From Nemertoderma westbladi (taxonomy: Eukaryota; Xenacoelomorpha; Nemertodermatida; Nemertodermatidae), in contig JAUCBJ010008081.1 of assembly GCA_032718475.1 (NCBI GenBank), positions 1 through 64,000 on the forward strand: a stretch of DNA of 64,000 bases, given 5' to 3'. Below, in pieces: positions 33,082 through 47,828 of this stretch. A program made the translations under genes and the position numbers. Position 1 is the stretch's first letter, and every line of letters starts with the position of its first letter. Under the pieces are notes generated by a model. It ran no database searches. It was given only the letters and a program-made list of their open reading frames with translations, and was not told the DNA's origin.

Positions 33082-36000
33082 TATTCCTTCCCCACTAACC
33101 TCCCTATTCCTTCCCCACTAACTTCCCTATTCCTTCCCCACTAACCTCCCTATTCCTTCCCCACTAACCTCCCTATTCCTTCCCCACTAACCTCCCTATT
33201 CCTTCCCCACTAACTTCCCTATTCCTTCCCCACTAACTTCCCTATTCCTTCCCCACTAACTTCCCTATTCCTTCCCCACTAACTTCCCTATTCCTTCCCC
33301 ACTAACTTCCCTATTCCTTCCCCACTAACCTCCCTATTCCGTCCCCAATATCTTCCGCGTTTCTTCCCCACTAACTTCCCTATTCCTTCCCCACTAACTT
33401 CCCTATTCCTTCCCCACTAACTTCCCTATTCCTTCCCCACTAACCTCCCTATTCCTTCCCCACTAACCTCCCTATTCCTTCCCCACTAACTTCCCTATTC
33501 CTTCCCCACTAACTTCCCTATTCCTTCCCCACTAACCTCCCTATTCCTTCCCCACTAACCTCCCTATTCCTTCCCCACTAACCTCCCTATTCCTTCCCCA
33601 CTAACTTCCCTATTCCTTCCCCACTAACTTCCCTATTCCTTCCCCACTAACTTCCCTATTCCTTCCCCACTAACTTCCCTATTCCTTCCCCACTAACCTC
33701 CCTATTCCTTCCCCACTAACATTCCTTCCCCACTAACCTCCCTATTCCTTCCCCACTAACTTCCCTATTCCTTCCCCACTAACTTCCCTATTCCGTCCCC
33801 AATATCTTCCGCGTTTCTTCCCCACTAACTTCCCTATTCCTTCCCCACTAACTTCCCTATTCCTTCCCCACTAACTTCCCTATTCCTTCCCCACTAACCT
33901 CCCTATTCCTTCCCCACTAGCCTCCCTATTCCTTCCCCACTAACCTCCCTATTCCTTCCCCACTAACCTCCCTATTCCTTCCCCACTAACCTCCCTATTC
34001 CTTCCCCACTAACTTCCCTATTCCTTCCCCACTAACTTCCCTTTTCCTTCCCCACTAACTTTCCTATTCCTTCCCCACTAACTTCCCTATTCCTTCCCCA
34101 CTAACTTCCCTATTCCTTCCCCACTAACTTCCCTATTCCTTCCCCTCTAACTTCCCTATTCCTTCCCCACTAACTTCCCTATTCCTTCCCCACTAACTTC
34201 CCTTTTCCTTCCCCACTAACTTCCCTATTCCTTCCCCTCTAACTTCCCTATTCCTTCCCCACTAACTTTCCTATTCCTTCCCCACTAACTACCCTATTCC
34301 TTCCCCACTAACCTCCCTATTCCTTCCCCACTAACCTCCCTATTCCTTCCCCACTAACTTCCCCATTCCTTCCCCACTAACTTCCCTATTCCTTCCCCAC
34401 TAACCTCCCTATTCCTTCCCCACTAACTTCCCCATTCCTTCCCCACTAACTTCCCTATTCCTTCCCCACTAACCTCCCTATTCTTTCCCCACTAACCTCC
34501 CTATTCCGTCCCCAATATCTTCCGCGTTTCTTCCCCACTAACTTCCCTATTCCTTCCCCACTAACTTCCCTATTCCTTCCCCACTAACTTCCCTATTCCT
34601 TCCCCACTAACCTCCCTATTCCTTCCCCACTAACCTCCCTATTCCTTCCCCACTAACCTCCCTATTCCTTCCCCACTAACTTCCCCATTCCTTCCCCACT
34701 AACTTCCCTATTCCTTCCCCACTAACCTCCCTATTCTTTCCCCACTAACCTCCCTATTCCGTCCCCAATATCTTCCGCGTTTCTTCCCCACTAACTTCCC
34801 TATTCCTTCCCCACTAACTTCCCTATTCCTTCCCCACTAACTTCCCTATTCCTTCCCCACTAACTTCCCTATTCCTTCCCCACTAACTTCCCTATTCCTT
34901 CCCCACTAACTTCCCTATTCCTTCCCCACTAACCTCCCTATTCCTTCCCCACTAACCTCCCTATTCCTTCCCCACTAACCTCCCTATTCCGTCCCCAATA
35001 TCTTCCGCGTTTCTTCCCCACTAACCTCCCTATTCCTTCCCCACTAACCTCCCTATTCCTTCCCCACTAACTTCCCTATTCCTTCCCCACTAACTACCCT
35101 ATTCCTTCCCCACTAACCTCCCTATTCCTTCCCCACTAACTTCCCCATTCCTTCCCCACTAACTTCCCTATTCCTTCCCCACTAACCTCCCTATTCCTTC
35201 CCCACTAACTTCCCCATTCCTTCCCCACTAACTTCCCTATTCCTTCCCCACTAACCTCCCTATTCTTTCCCCACTAACCTCCCTATTCCGTCCCCAATAT
35301 CTTCCGCGTTTCTTCTCCACTAACTTCCCTATTCCTTCCCCACTAACTTCCCTATTCCTTCCCCACTAACTTCCCTATTCCTTCCCCACTAACCTCCCTA
35401 TTCCTTCCCCACTAACTTCCCTATTCCTTCCCCACTAACCTCCCTATTCCTTCCCCACTAACCTCCCTATTCCTTCCCCACTAACTTCCCTATTCCTTCC
35501 CCACTAACCTCCCTATTCCTTCCCCACTAACTTCCCTATTCCTTCCCCACTAACTTCCCTATTCCTTCCCCACTAACCTCCCTATTCCTTCCCCACTAAC
35601 TTCCCTATTCCTTCCCCACTAACTTCCCTATTCCTTCCCCACTAACTTCCCTATTCCTTCCCCACTAACTTCCCTATTCCTTCCCCACTAACTTCCCTAT
35701 TCCTTCCCAACTAACTTCCCTATTCCTTCCCCACTAACTTCCCTATTCCTTCCCCACTAACTTCCCTATTCCTTCCCCACTAACTTCCCTATTCCTTCCC
35801 CACTAACTTCCCTATTCCTTCCCCACTAACTTCCCTATTCCTTCCCCACTAACTTCCCTATTCCTTCCCCACTAACTTCCCTATTCCTTCCCCACTAACT
35901 TCCCTATTCCTTCCCCACTAACTTCCCTATTCCTTCCCCACTAACTTCCCTATTCCTTCCCCACTAACCTCCCTATTCTTTCCCCACTAACCTCCCTATT

Positions 36001-36150
36001 CCGTCCCCAATATCTTCCGCGTTTCTTCCCCACTAACTTCCCTATTCCTTCCCCACTAACTTCCCTATTCCTTCCCCACTAACTTCCCTATTCCTTCCCC
36101 ACTAACTTCCCTATTCCTTCCCCACTAACTTCCCTATTCCTTCCCCACTA

Positions 36151-39100
36151 ACTTCCCTTTTCCTTCCCCACTAACTTTCCTATTCCTTCCCCACTAACTT
36201 CCCTATTCCTTCCCCACTAACCTCCCTATTCCTTCCCCACTAACCTCCCTATTCCTTCCCCACTAACTTCCCCATTCCTTCCCCACTAACTTCCCTATTC
36301 CTTCCCCACTAACTTCCCTATTCCTTCCCCACTAGCTGCCCTATTCCTTCCCCACTAACTTCCCTATTCCTTCCCCACTAGCTTCCCTATTCCTTCCCCA
36401 CTAACCTCCCTATTCCTTCCCCACTAACCTCCCTATTCCTTCCCCAATATCTTCTGCGTTTCTTTCCCACTAACTTCCCTATTCCTTCCCCACTAACTTC
36501 CCCATTCCTTCCCCACTAACTTTCCTATTCCTTCCCCACTAACTTCCCTATTCCTTCCCCACTAACCTCCCTATTCCTTCCCCACTAACCTCCCTATTCC
36601 TTCCCCACTAACTTCCCCATTCCTTCCCCACTAACTTCCCTATTCCTTCCCCACTAACTTCCCTATTCCTTCCCCACTAGCTGCCCTATTCCTTCCCCAC
36701 TAACTTCCCTATTCCTTCCCCACTAGCTTCCCTATTCCTTCCCCACTAACCTCCCTATTCCTTCCCCACTAACCTCCCTGTTCCTTCCCCAATAACTTCC
36801 ACGTTTCTTCCCCACTAACTTCCCTATTCCTTCCCCTCTAACTTCCCCATTCCTTCCCCACTAACTTCCCTATTCCTTCCCCACTAACTTCCCTATTCCT
36901 TCCCCACTAACTTCCCTATTCCTTCCCCACTAACCTCCCTATTCCTTCCCCACTAACCTCCCTATTCCTTCCCCACTAACTTCCCCATTCCTTCCCCACT
37001 AACTTCCCTTTTCCTTCCCCACTAACTTCCCTATTCCTTCCCCACTAGCTACCCTATTCCTTCCCCACTAACTTCCCTATTCCTTCCCCACTAGCTTCCC
37101 TATTCCTTCCCCACTAACTTCCCTATTCCTTCCCCACTAACTTCCCTATTCCTTCCCCACTAACTTCCCTATTCCTTCCCCACTAGCTACCCTATTCCTT
37201 CCCCACTAACTTCCCTATTCCTTCCCCACTAACTTCCCTATTCCTTCCCCACTAACTTCCCTTTTCCTTCCCCACTAACTTTCCTATTCCTTCCCCACTA
37301 ACTTCCCTATTCCTTCCCCACTAACTTCCCTATTCCTTCCCCACTAACTTCCCTATTCCTTCCCCTCTAACTTCCCTATTCCTTCCCCACTAACTTCCCT
37401 ATTCCTTCCCCACTAACCTCCCTATTCCTTCCCCACTAACCTCCCTATTCCTTCCCCACTAACCTCCCTATTCCTTCCCCACTAACCTCCCTATTCCTTC
37501 CCCACTAACTTCCCTATTCCTTCCCCACTAACCTCCCTATTCCTTCCCCACTAACCTCCCTATTCCTTCCCCACTAACCTCCCTATTCCTTCCCCACTAA
37601 CCTCCCTATTCCTTCCCCACTAACCTCCCTATTCCTTCCCCACTAACCTCCCTATTCCTTCCCCACTAACCTCCCTATTCCTTCCCCACTAACTTCCCTA
37701 TTCCTTCCCCACTAACTTCCCTATTCCTTCCCCACTAGCTTCCCTGTTCCTTCCCCACTAACCTCCCTATTCTTTCCCCACTAACCTCCCTATTCCGTCC
37801 CCAATATCTTCCGCGTTTCTTCCCCACTAACTTCCCTATTCCTTCCCCACTAACTTCCCTATTCCTTCCCCACTAACTTCCCTATTCCTTCCCCACTAAC
37901 CTCCCTATTCCTTCCCCACTAACCTCCCTATTCCTTCCCCACTAACTTCCCTATTCCTTCCCCACTAGCTTCCCTGTTCCTTCCCCACTAACCTCCCTAT
38001 TCTTTCCCCACTAACCTCCCTATTCCGTCCCCAATATCTTCCGCGTTTCTTCCCCACTAACTTCCCTATTCCTTCCCCACTAACTTCCCTATTCCTTCCC
38101 CACTAACTTCCCTATTCCTTCCCCACTAACCTCCCTATTCCTTCCCCACTAACCTCCCTATTCCGTCCCCAATATCTTCCGCGTTTCTTCCCCACTAACT
38201 TCCCTATTCCTTCCCCACTAACTTCCCTATTCCTTCCCCACTAACTTCCCTATTCCTTCCCCACTAACTTCCCTATTCCTTCCCCACTAACCTCCCTATT
38301 CCTTCCCCACTAACCTCCCTATTCTTTCCCCACTAACCTCCCTATTCCGTCCCCAATATCTTCCGCGTTTCTTCCCCACTAACTTCCCTATTCCTTCCCC
38401 ACTAACTTCCCTATTCCTTCCCCACTAACTTCCCTATTCCTTCCCCACTAACTTCCCTATTCCTTCCCCACTAACCTCCCTATTCTTTCCCCACTAACCT
38501 CCCTATTCCGTCCCCAATATCTTCCGCGTTTCTTCCCCACTAACTTCCCTATTCCTTCCCCACTAACTTCCCTATTCCTTCCCCACTAACCTCCCTATTC
38601 TTTCCCCACTAACCTCCCTATTCCGTCCCCAATATCTTCCGCGTTTCTACCCCACTAACTTCCCTATTCCTTCCCCACTAACCTCCCGATTCCTTCCCCA
38701 CTAACTTCCCTATTCCTTCCCCACTAACTTCCCTATTCCTTCCCCACTAACTTCCCTATTCATTCCCCACTAACTTCCCTATTCCTTCCCCACTAACCTC
38801 CCTATTCCTTCCTCACTAACCTCCCTATTCCTTCCCCACTAACTTCCCTATTCCTTCCCCACTAACTTCCCTATTCCTTCCCCACTAACTTCCCTATTCC
38901 TTCCCCACTAACCTCCCTATTCCTTCCCCACTAACCTCCCTATTCTTTCCCCACTAACCTCCCTATTCCGTCCCCAATATCTTCCGCGTTTCTTCCCCAC
39001 TAACTTCCCTATTCCTTCCCCACTAACTTCCCTATTCCTTCCCCACTAACCTCCCTATTCTTTCCCCACTAACCTCCCTATTCCGTCCCCAATATCTTCC

Positions 39101-39669
39101 GCGTTTCTTCCCCACTAACTTCCCTATTCCTTCCCCACTAACTTCCCTATTCCTTCCCCACTAACCTCCCTATTCTTTCCCCACTAACCTCCCTATTCCT
39201 TCCCCACTAACTTCCCTATTCCTTCCCCACTAACCTCCCTATTCCGTCCCCAATATCTTCCGCGTTTCTTCCCCACTAACTTCCCTATTCCTTCCCCACT
39301 AACTTCCCTATTCCTTCCCCACTAACCTCCCTATTCTTTCCCCACTAACCTCCCTATTCCGTCCCCAATATCTTCCGCGTTTCTTCCCCACTAACTTCCC
39401 TATTCCTTCCCCACTAACTTCCCTATTCCTTCCCCACTAACCTCCCTATTCTTTCCCCACTAACCTCCCTATTCCTTCCCCACTAACTTCCCTATTCCTT
39501 CCCCACTAACCTCCCTATTCCGTCCCCAATATCTTCCGCGTTTCTTCCCCACTAACTTCCCTATTCCTTCCCCACTAACTTCCCTATTCCTTCCCCACTA
39601 ACTTCCCTATTCCTTCCCCACTAACTTCCCTATTCCTTCCCCACTAACTTCCCTATTCCTTCCCCACTA
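36151..39669 (+). repeat. Higher-order satellite block A (3,519 bp = 153 units)
   Basis: Phased by rare variants: CTTCCCTTTTCC/CTTTCC at 36151, CCTCCCTGTTCC then AATAACTTCCACG at 36773, CTAGCTTCCCTGTTCC at 37741, and CCTCCCGATTCC at 38681. The same markers in the same order recur in blocks B and C at exact multiples of 23 bp. Confidence 0.8.
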
Positions 39670-42406
39670 ACTTCCCTTTTCCTTCCCCACTAACTTTCCT
39701 ATTCCTTCCCCACTAACTTCCCTATTCCTTCCCCACTAACCTCCCTATTCCTTCCCCACTAACCTCCCTATTCCTTCCCCACTAACTTCCCCATTCCTTC
39801 CCCACTAACTTCCCTATTCCTTCCCCACTAACTTCCCTATTCCTTCCCCACTAGCTGCCCTATTCCTTCCCCACTAACTTCCCTATTCCTTCCCCACTAG
39901 CTTCCCTATTCCTTCCCCACTAACCTCCCTATTCCTTCCCCACTAACCTCCCTATTCCTTCCCCAATATCTTCCGCGTTTCTTTCCCACTAACTTCCCTA
40001 TTCCTTCCCCACTAACTTCCCCATTCCTTCCCCACTAACTTTCCTATTCCTTCCCCACTAACTTCCCTATTCCTTCCCCACTAACCTCCCTATTCCTTCC
40101 CCACTAACCTCCCTATTCCTTCCCCACTAACTTCCCCATTCCTTCCCCACTAACTTCCCTATTCCTTCCCCACTAACTTCCCTATTCCTTCCCCACTAGC
40201 TGCCCTATTCCTTCCCCACTAACTTCCCTATTCCTTCCCCACTAGCTTCCCTATTCCTTCCCCACTAACCTCCCTATTCCTTCCCCACTAACCTCCCTAT
40301 TCCTTCCCCACTAACCTCCCTATTCCTTCCCCACTAACCTCCCTATTCCTTCCCCACTAACCTCCCTATTCCTTCCCCACTAACCTCCCTATTCCTTCCC
40401 CACTAACCTCCCTATTCCTTCCCCACTAACTTCCCTATTCCTTCCCCACTAACTTCCCTATTCCTTCCCCACTAGCTTCCCTGTTCCTTCCCCACTAACC
40501 TCCCTATTCTTTCCCCACTAACCTCCCTATTCCGTCCCCAATATCTTCCGCGTTTCTTCCCCACTAACTTCCCTATTCCTTCCCCACTAACTTCCCTATT
40601 CCTTCCCCACTAACTTCCCTATTCCTTCCCCACTAACCTCCCTATTCCTTCCCCACTAACCTCCCTATTCCTTCCCCACTAACTTCCCTATTCCTTCCCC
40701 ACTAGCTTCCCTGTTCCTTCCCCACTAACCTCCCTATTCTTTCCCCACTAACCTCCCTATTCCGTCCCCAATATCTTCCGCGTTTCTTCCCCACTAACTT
40801 CCCTATTCCTTCCCCACTAACTTCCCTATTCCTTCCCCACTAACTTCCCTATTCCTTCCCCACTAACCTCCCTATTCCTTCCCCACTAACCTCCCTATTC
40901 CGTCCCCAATATCTTCCGCGTTTCTTCCCCACTAACTTCCCTATTCCTTCCCCACTAACTTCCCTATTCCTTCCCCACTAACTTCCCTATTCCTTCCCCA
41001 CTAACTTCCCTATTCCTTCCCCACTAACCTCCCTATTCCTTCCCCACTAACCTCCCTATTCTTTCCCCACTAACCTCCCTATTCCGTCCCCAATATCTTC
41101 CGCGTTTCTTCCCCACTAACTTCCCTATTCCTTCCCCACTAACTTCCCTATTCCTTCCCCACTAACTTCCCTATTCCTTCCCCACTAACTTCCCTATTCC
41201 TTCCCCACTAACCTCCCTATTCTTTCCCCACTAACCTCCCTATTCCGTCCCCAATATCTTCCGCGTTTCTTCCCCACTAACTTCCCTATTCCTTCCCCAC
41301 TAACTTCCCTATTCCTTCCCCACTAACCTCCCTATTCTTTCCCCACTAACCTCCCTATTCCGTCCCCAATATCTTCCGCGTTTCTTCCCCACTAACTTCC
41401 CTATTCCTTCCCCACTAACCTCCCGATTCCTTCCCCACTAACTTCCCTATTCCTTCCCCACTAACTTCCCTATTCCTTCCCCACTAACTTCCCTATTCAT
41501 TCCCCACTAACTTCCCTATTCCTTCCCCACTAACCTCCCTATTCCTTCCTCACTAACCTCCCTATTCCTTCCCCACTAACTTCCCTATTCCTTCCCCACT
41601 AACTTCCCTATTCCTTCCCCACTAACTTCCCTATTCCTTCCCCACTAACTTCCCTATTCCTTCCCCACTAACCTCCCTATTCCTTCCCCACTAACCTCCC
41701 TATTCTTTCCCCACTAACCTCCCTATTCCGTCCCCACTAACTTCCCTATTCCTTCCCCACTAACTTCCCTATTCCTTCCCCACTAACCTCCCTATTCTTT
41801 CCCCACTAACCTCCCTATTCCGTCCCCAATATCTTCCGCGTTTCTTCCCCACTAACTTCCCTATTCCTTCCCCACTAACTTCCCTATTCCTTCCCCACTA
41901 ACCTCCCTATTCTTTCCCCACTAACCTCCCTATTCCTTCCCCACTAACTTCCCTATTCCTTCCCCACTAACCTCCCTATTCCGTCCCCAATATCTTCCGC
42001 GTTTCTTCCCCACTAACTTCCCTATTCCTTCCCCACTAACTTCCCTATTCCTTCCCCACTAACCTCCCTATTCTTTCCCCACTAACCTCCCTATTCCGTC
42101 CCCAATATCTTCCGCGTTTCTTCCCCACTAACTTCCCTATTCCTTCCCCACTAACTTCCCTATTCCTTCCCCACTAACCTCCCTATTCTTTCCCCACTAA
42201 CCTCCCTATTCCTTCCCCACTAACTTCCCTATTCCTTCCCCACTAACCTCCCTATTCCGTCCCCAATATCTTCCGCGTTTCTTCCCCACTAACTTCCCTA
42301 TTCCTTCCCCACTAACTTCCCTATTCCTTCCCCACTAACTTCCCTATTCCTTCCCCACTAACTTCCCTATTCCTTCCCCACTAACTTCCCTATTCCTTCC
42401 CCACTA
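39670..42406 (+). repeat. Higher-order satellite block B (2,737 bp = 119 units)
   Basis: Copy of block A lacking 782 bp (34 units) in its first half, including the AATAACTTCCACG marker. Remaining markers: CTTCCCTTTTCC at 39670, TCCCTGTTCC at 40478 and CCTCCCGATTCC at 41418. Confidence 0.8.
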
Positions 42407-45400
42407 ACTTCCCTTTTCCTTCCCCACTAACTTTCCTATTCCTTCCCCACTAACTTCCCTATTCCTTCCCCACTAACCTCCCTATTCCTTCCCCACTAAC
42501 CTCCCTATTCCTTCCCCACTAACTTCCCCATTCCTTCCCCACTAACTTCCCTATTCCTTCCCCACTAACTTCCCTATTCCTTCCCCACTAGCTGCCCTAT
42601 TCCTTCCCCACTAACTTCCCTATTCCTTCCCCACTAGCTTCCCTATTCCTTCCCCACTAACCTCCCTATTCCTTCCCCACTAACCTCCCTATTCCTTCCC
42701 CAATATCTTCCGCGTTTCTTTCCCACTAACTTCCCTATTCCTTCCCCACTAACTTCCCCATTCCTTCCCCACTAACTTTCCTATTCCTTCCCCACTAACT
42801 TCCCTATTCCTTCCCCACTAACCTCCCTATTCCTTCCCCACTAACCTCCCTATTCCTTCCCCACTAACTTCCCCATTCCTTCCCCACTAACTTCCCTATT
42901 CCTTCCCCACTAACTTCCCTATTCCTTCCCCACTAGCTGCCCTATTCCTTCCCCACTAACTTCCCTATTCCTTCCCCACTAGCTTCCCTATTCCTTCCCC
43001 ACTAACCTCCCTATTCCTTCCCCACTAACCTCCCTGTTCCTTCCCCAATAACTTCCACGTTTCTTCCCCACTAACTTCCCTATTCCTTCCCCTCTAACTT
43101 CCCCATTCCTTCCCCACTAACTTCCCTATTCCTTCCCCACTAACTTCCCTATTCCTTCCCCACTAACTTCCCTATTCCTTCCCCACTAACCTCCCTATTC
43201 CTTCCCCACTAACCTCCCTATTCCTTCCCCACTAACTTCCCCATTCCTTCCCCACTAACTTCCCTTTTCCTTCCCCACTAACTTCCCTATTCCTTCCCCA
43301 CTAGCTACCCTATTCCTTCCCCACTAACTTCCCTATTCCTTCCCCACTAGCTTCCCTATTCCTTCCCCACTAACTTCCCTATTCCTTCCCCACTAACTTC
43401 CCTATTCCTTCCCCACTAACTTCCCTATTCCTTCCCCACTAGCTACCCTATTCCTTCCCCACTAACTTCCCTATTCCTTCCCCACTAACTTCCCTATTCC
43501 TTCCCCACTAACTTCCCTTTTCCTTCCCCACTAACTTTCCTATTCCTTCCCCACTAACTTCCCTATTCCTTCCCCACTAACTTCCCTATTCCTTCCCCAC
43601 TAACTTCCCTATTCCTTCCCCTCTAACTTCCCTATTCCTTCCCCACTAACTTCCCTATTCCTTCCCCACTAACCTCCCTATTCCTTCCCCACTAACCTCC
43701 CTATTCCTTCCCCACTAACCTCCCTATTCCTTCCCCACTAACCTCCCTATTCCTTCCCCACTAACTTCCCTATTCCTTCCCCACTAACCTCCCTATTCCT
43801 TCCCCACTAACCTCCCTATTCCTTCCCCACTAACCTCCCTATTCCTTCCCCACTAACCTCCCTATTCCTTCCCCACTAACCTCCCTATTCCTTCCCCACT
43901 AACCTCCCTATTCCTTCCCCACTAACCTCCCTATTCCTTCCCCACTAACTTCCCTATTCCTTCCCCACTAACTTCCCTATTCCTTCCCCACTAGCTTCCC
44001 TGTTCCTTCCCCACTAACCTCCCTATTCTTTCCCCACTAACCTCCCTATTCCGTCCCCAATATCTTCCGCGTTTCTTCCCCACTAACTTCCCTATTCCTT
44101 CCCCACTAACTTCCCTATTCCTTCCCCACTAACTTCCCTATTCCTTCCCCACTAACCTCCCTATTCCTTCCCCACTAACCTCCCTATTCCTTCCCCACTA
44201 ACTTCCCTATTCCTTCCCCACTAGCTTCCCTGTTCCTTCCCCACTAACCTCCCTATTCTTTCCCCACTAACCTCCCTATTCCGTCCCCAATATCTTCCGC
44301 GTTTCTTCCCCACTAACTTCCCTATTCCTTCCCCACTAACTTCCCTATTCCTTCCCCACTAACTTCCCTATTCCTTCCCCACTAACCTCCCTATTCCTTC
44401 CCCACTAACCTCCCTATTCCGTCCCCAATATCTTCCGCGTTTCTTCCCCACTAACTTCCCTATTCCTTCCCCACTAACTTCCCTATTCCTTCCCCACTAA
44501 CTTCCCTATTCCTTCCCCACTAACTTCCCTATTCCTTCCCCACTAACCTCCCTATTCCTTCCCCACTAACCTCCCTATTCTTTCCCCACTAACCTCCCTA
44601 TTCCGTCCCCAATATCTTCCGCGTTTCTTCCCCACTAACTTCCCTATTCCTTCCCCACTAACTTCCCTATTCCTTCCCCACTAACTTCCCTATTCCTTCC
44701 CCACTAACTTCCCTATTCCTTCCCCACTAACCTCCCTATTCTTTCCCCACTAACCTCCCTATTCCGTCCCCAATATCTTCCGCGTTTCTTCCCCACTAAC
44801 TTCCCTATTCCTTCCCCACTAACTTCCCTATTCCTTCCCCACTAACCTCCCTATTCTTTCCCCACTAACCTCCCTATTCCGTCCCCAATATCTTCCGCGT
44901 TTCTTCCCCACTAACTTCCCTATTCCTTCCCCACTAACCTCCCGATTCCTTCCCCACTAACTTCCCTATTCCTTCCCCACTAACTTCCCTATTCATTCCC
45001 CACTAACTTCCCTATTCCTTCCCCACTAACCTCCCTATTCCTTCCTCACTAACCTCCCTATTCCTTCCCCACTAACTTCCCTATTCCTTCCCCACTAACT
45101 TCCCTATTCCTTCCCCACTAACTTCCCTATTCCTTCCCCACTAACCTCCCTATTCCTTCCCCACTAACCTCCCTATTCTTTCCCCACTAACCTCCCTATT
45201 CCGTCCCCAATATCTTCCGCGTTTCTTCCCCACTAACTTCCCTATTCCTTCCCCACTAACTTCCCTATTCCTTCCCCACTAACCTCCCTATTCTTTCCCC
45301 ACTAACCTCCCTATTCCGTCCCCAATATCTTCCGCGTTTCTTCCCCACTAACTTCCCTATTCCTTCCCCACTAACTTCCCTATTCCTTCCCCACTAACCT

Positions 45401-45850
45401 CCCTATTCTTTCCCCACTAACCTCCCTATTCCTTCCCCACTAACTTCCCTATTCCTTCCCCACTAACCTCCCTATTCCGTCCCCAATATCTTCCGCGTTT
45501 CTTCCCCACTAACTTCCCTATTCCTTCCCCACTAACTTCCCTATTCCTTCCCCACTAACCTCCCTATTCTTTCCCCACTAACCTCCCTATTCCGTCCCCA
45601 ATATCTTCCGCGTTTCTTCCCCACTAACTTCCCTATTCCTTCCCCACTAACTTCCCTATTCCTTCCCCACTAACCTCCCTATTCTTTCCCCACTAACCTC
45701 CCTATTCCTTCCCCACTAACTTCCCTATTCCTTCCCCACTAACCTCCCTATTCCGTCCCCAATATCTTCCGCGTTTCTTCCCCACTAACTTCCCTATTCC
45801 TTCCCCACTAACTTCCCTATTCCTTCCCCACTAACCTCCCTATTCTTTCC
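42407..45850 (+). repeat. Higher-order satellite block C (about 3.4 kb)
   Basis: Copy of block A displaced by 6,256 bp (272 units), checked at CTTCCCTTTTCC (42407), CCTCCCTGTTCC (43029), TCCCTGTTCC (43997) and CCTCCCGATTCC (44937). After the last marker it has lost one unit. The right edge is approximate. Confidence 0.75.
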
Positions 45851-47401
45851 CCACTAACCTCCCTATTCCGTCCCCAATATCTTCCGCGTTTCTTCCCCAC
45901 TAACTTCCCTATTCCTTCCCCACTAACTTCCCTATTCCTTCCCCACTAACCTCCCTATTCTTTCCCCACTAACCTCCCTATTCCGTCCCCACTATCTTCC
46001 GCGTTTCTTCCCCACTAACTTCCCTATTCCTTCCCCACTAACTTCCCTATTCCTTCCCCACTAACCTCCCTATTCCTTCCCCACTAACCTCCCTATTCCT
46101 TCCCCACTAACTTCCCTTTTCCTTCCCCACTAACTTCCCTATTCCTTCCCCACTAACCTCCCTATTCCGTCCCCAATATCTTCCGCGTTTCTTCCCCACT
46201 AACTTCCCTATTCCTTCCCCACTAACCTCCCGATTCCTTCCCCACTAACTTCCCTATTCCTTCCCCACTAACTTCCCTATTCATTCCCCACTAACTTCCC
46301 TATTCCTTCCCCACTAACCTCCCTATTCCTTCCTCACTAACCTCCCTATTCCTTCCCCACTAACTTCCCTATTCCTTCCCCACTAACTTCCCTATTCCTT
46401 CCCCACTAACTTCCCTATTCCTTCCCCACTAACCTCCCTATTCCTTCCCCACTAACCTCCCTATTCTTTCCCCACTAACCTCCCTATTCCGTCCCCAATA
46501 TCTTCCGCGTTTCTTCCCCACTAACTTCCCTATTCCTTCCCCACTAACTTCCCTATTCCTTCCCCACTAACCTCCCTATTCTTTCCCCACTAACCTCCCT
46601 ATTCCGTCCCCAATATCTTCCGCGTTTCTTCCCCACTAACTTCCCTATTCCTTCCCCACTAACTTCCCTATTCCTTCCCCACTAACCTCCCTATTCCTTC
46701 CCCACTAACCTCCCTATTCCTTCCCCACTAACTTCCCTATTCCTTCCCCACTAACCTCCCTATTCCGTCCCCACTATCTTCCGCGTTTCTTCCCCACTAA
46801 CTTCCCTATTCCTTCCCCACTAACTTCCCTATTCCTTCCCCACTAACCTCCCTATTCCTTCCCCACTAACCTCCCTATTCCGTCCCCAATATCTTCCGCG
46901 TTTCTTCCCCACTAACTTCCCTATTCCTTCCCCACTAACTTCCCTATTCCTTCCCCACTAACCTCCCTATTCCTTCCCCACTAACCTCCCTATTCCTTCC
47001 CCACTAACTTCCCTATTCCTTCCCCACTAACCTCCCTATTCCGTCCCCAATATCTTCCGCGTATTCCTTCCCCACTAACTTCCCTATTCCTTCCCCACTA
47101 ACTTCCCTATTCCTTCCCCACTAACCTCCCTATTCTTTCCCCACTAACCTCCCTATTCCGTCCCCAATATCTTCCGCGTTTCTTCCCCACTAACTTCCCT
47201 ATTCCTTCCCCACTAACTTCCCTATTCCTTCCCCACTAACCTCCCTATTCTTTCCCCACTAACCTCCCTATTCCGTCCCCAATATCTTCCGCGTTTCTTC
47301 CCCACTAACTTCCCTATTCCTTCCCCACTAACTTCCCTATTCCTTCCCCACTAACTTCCCTATTCCTTCCCCACTAACTTCCCTATTCCTTCCCCACTAA
47401 C

Positions 47402-47688
47402 TGTTATGATTAACTCATTGAATAAGATATTCAATAAAAGACAATAAACTCTGAACTGAGACTAGATAGACTAATTAATAATTAGATAGATTCACTTTAT
47501 TGATTTATATTGTATACGACCTACTATACTTAAATGTATCAGTTGTTTGCAGCTGTTAGGCATTCAGCTGTAACAGGGATGTATTAGTATTTTCTGTTAC
47601 TGTCTCTGCTTTACGTTTCTCATATATATTATCTTATTATATTACCTTTCATTACCTTTCGTATTATACATTGATTTAATTCTTAACA
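47402..47688 (+). repeat. Copia 5' LTR
   Basis: 287 bp, TGTTA...TAACA. It contains two AATAAA polyadenylation-like words (47433-47438 and 47443-47448) near its start and an AT-rich CATATATATTATC (about 47620) that could serve as a TATA element. The position of these signals relative to the R region is not known. Confidence 0.96.
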
Positions 47689-47700
47689 TGGTAGCAGAGC
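47689..47700 (+). promoter_or_regulatory. Copia primer binding site (initiator tRNA-Met)
   Basis: TGGTAGCAGAGC starts directly after the 5' LTR. The first 11 bases are complementary to the 3' end of animal initiator tRNA-Met (..CTCTGCTACCA), which would prime minus-strand DNA synthesis. Confidence 0.85.
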
Positions 47701-47828
47701 GTGAAAAGATCAATAATGTAATTAAAATATTCGTAAATTTTAATGTCTGTAATTAAATGAATAAAATTAATTATTAAAAAAAAAAAATATTTTTAAAATT
47801 GTATTGAAATATTTGAGTACTGGATCTT

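Larger units (their letters stand above)
33082..47401 (+). repeat. 23-bp pyrimidine-rich satellite, segment 3 (14.3 kb)
   Basis: The longest uninterrupted stretch, about 622 units. It is rich in the dimer variant CCGTCCCCAATATCTTCC plus GCGTTTCTTCCCC, which recurs at multiples of 23 bp (for example 161 and 115 bp apart near 38346-38622) and is the main source of CpG in the array. It also holds three large higher-order blocks (listed separately). Confidence 0.97.
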
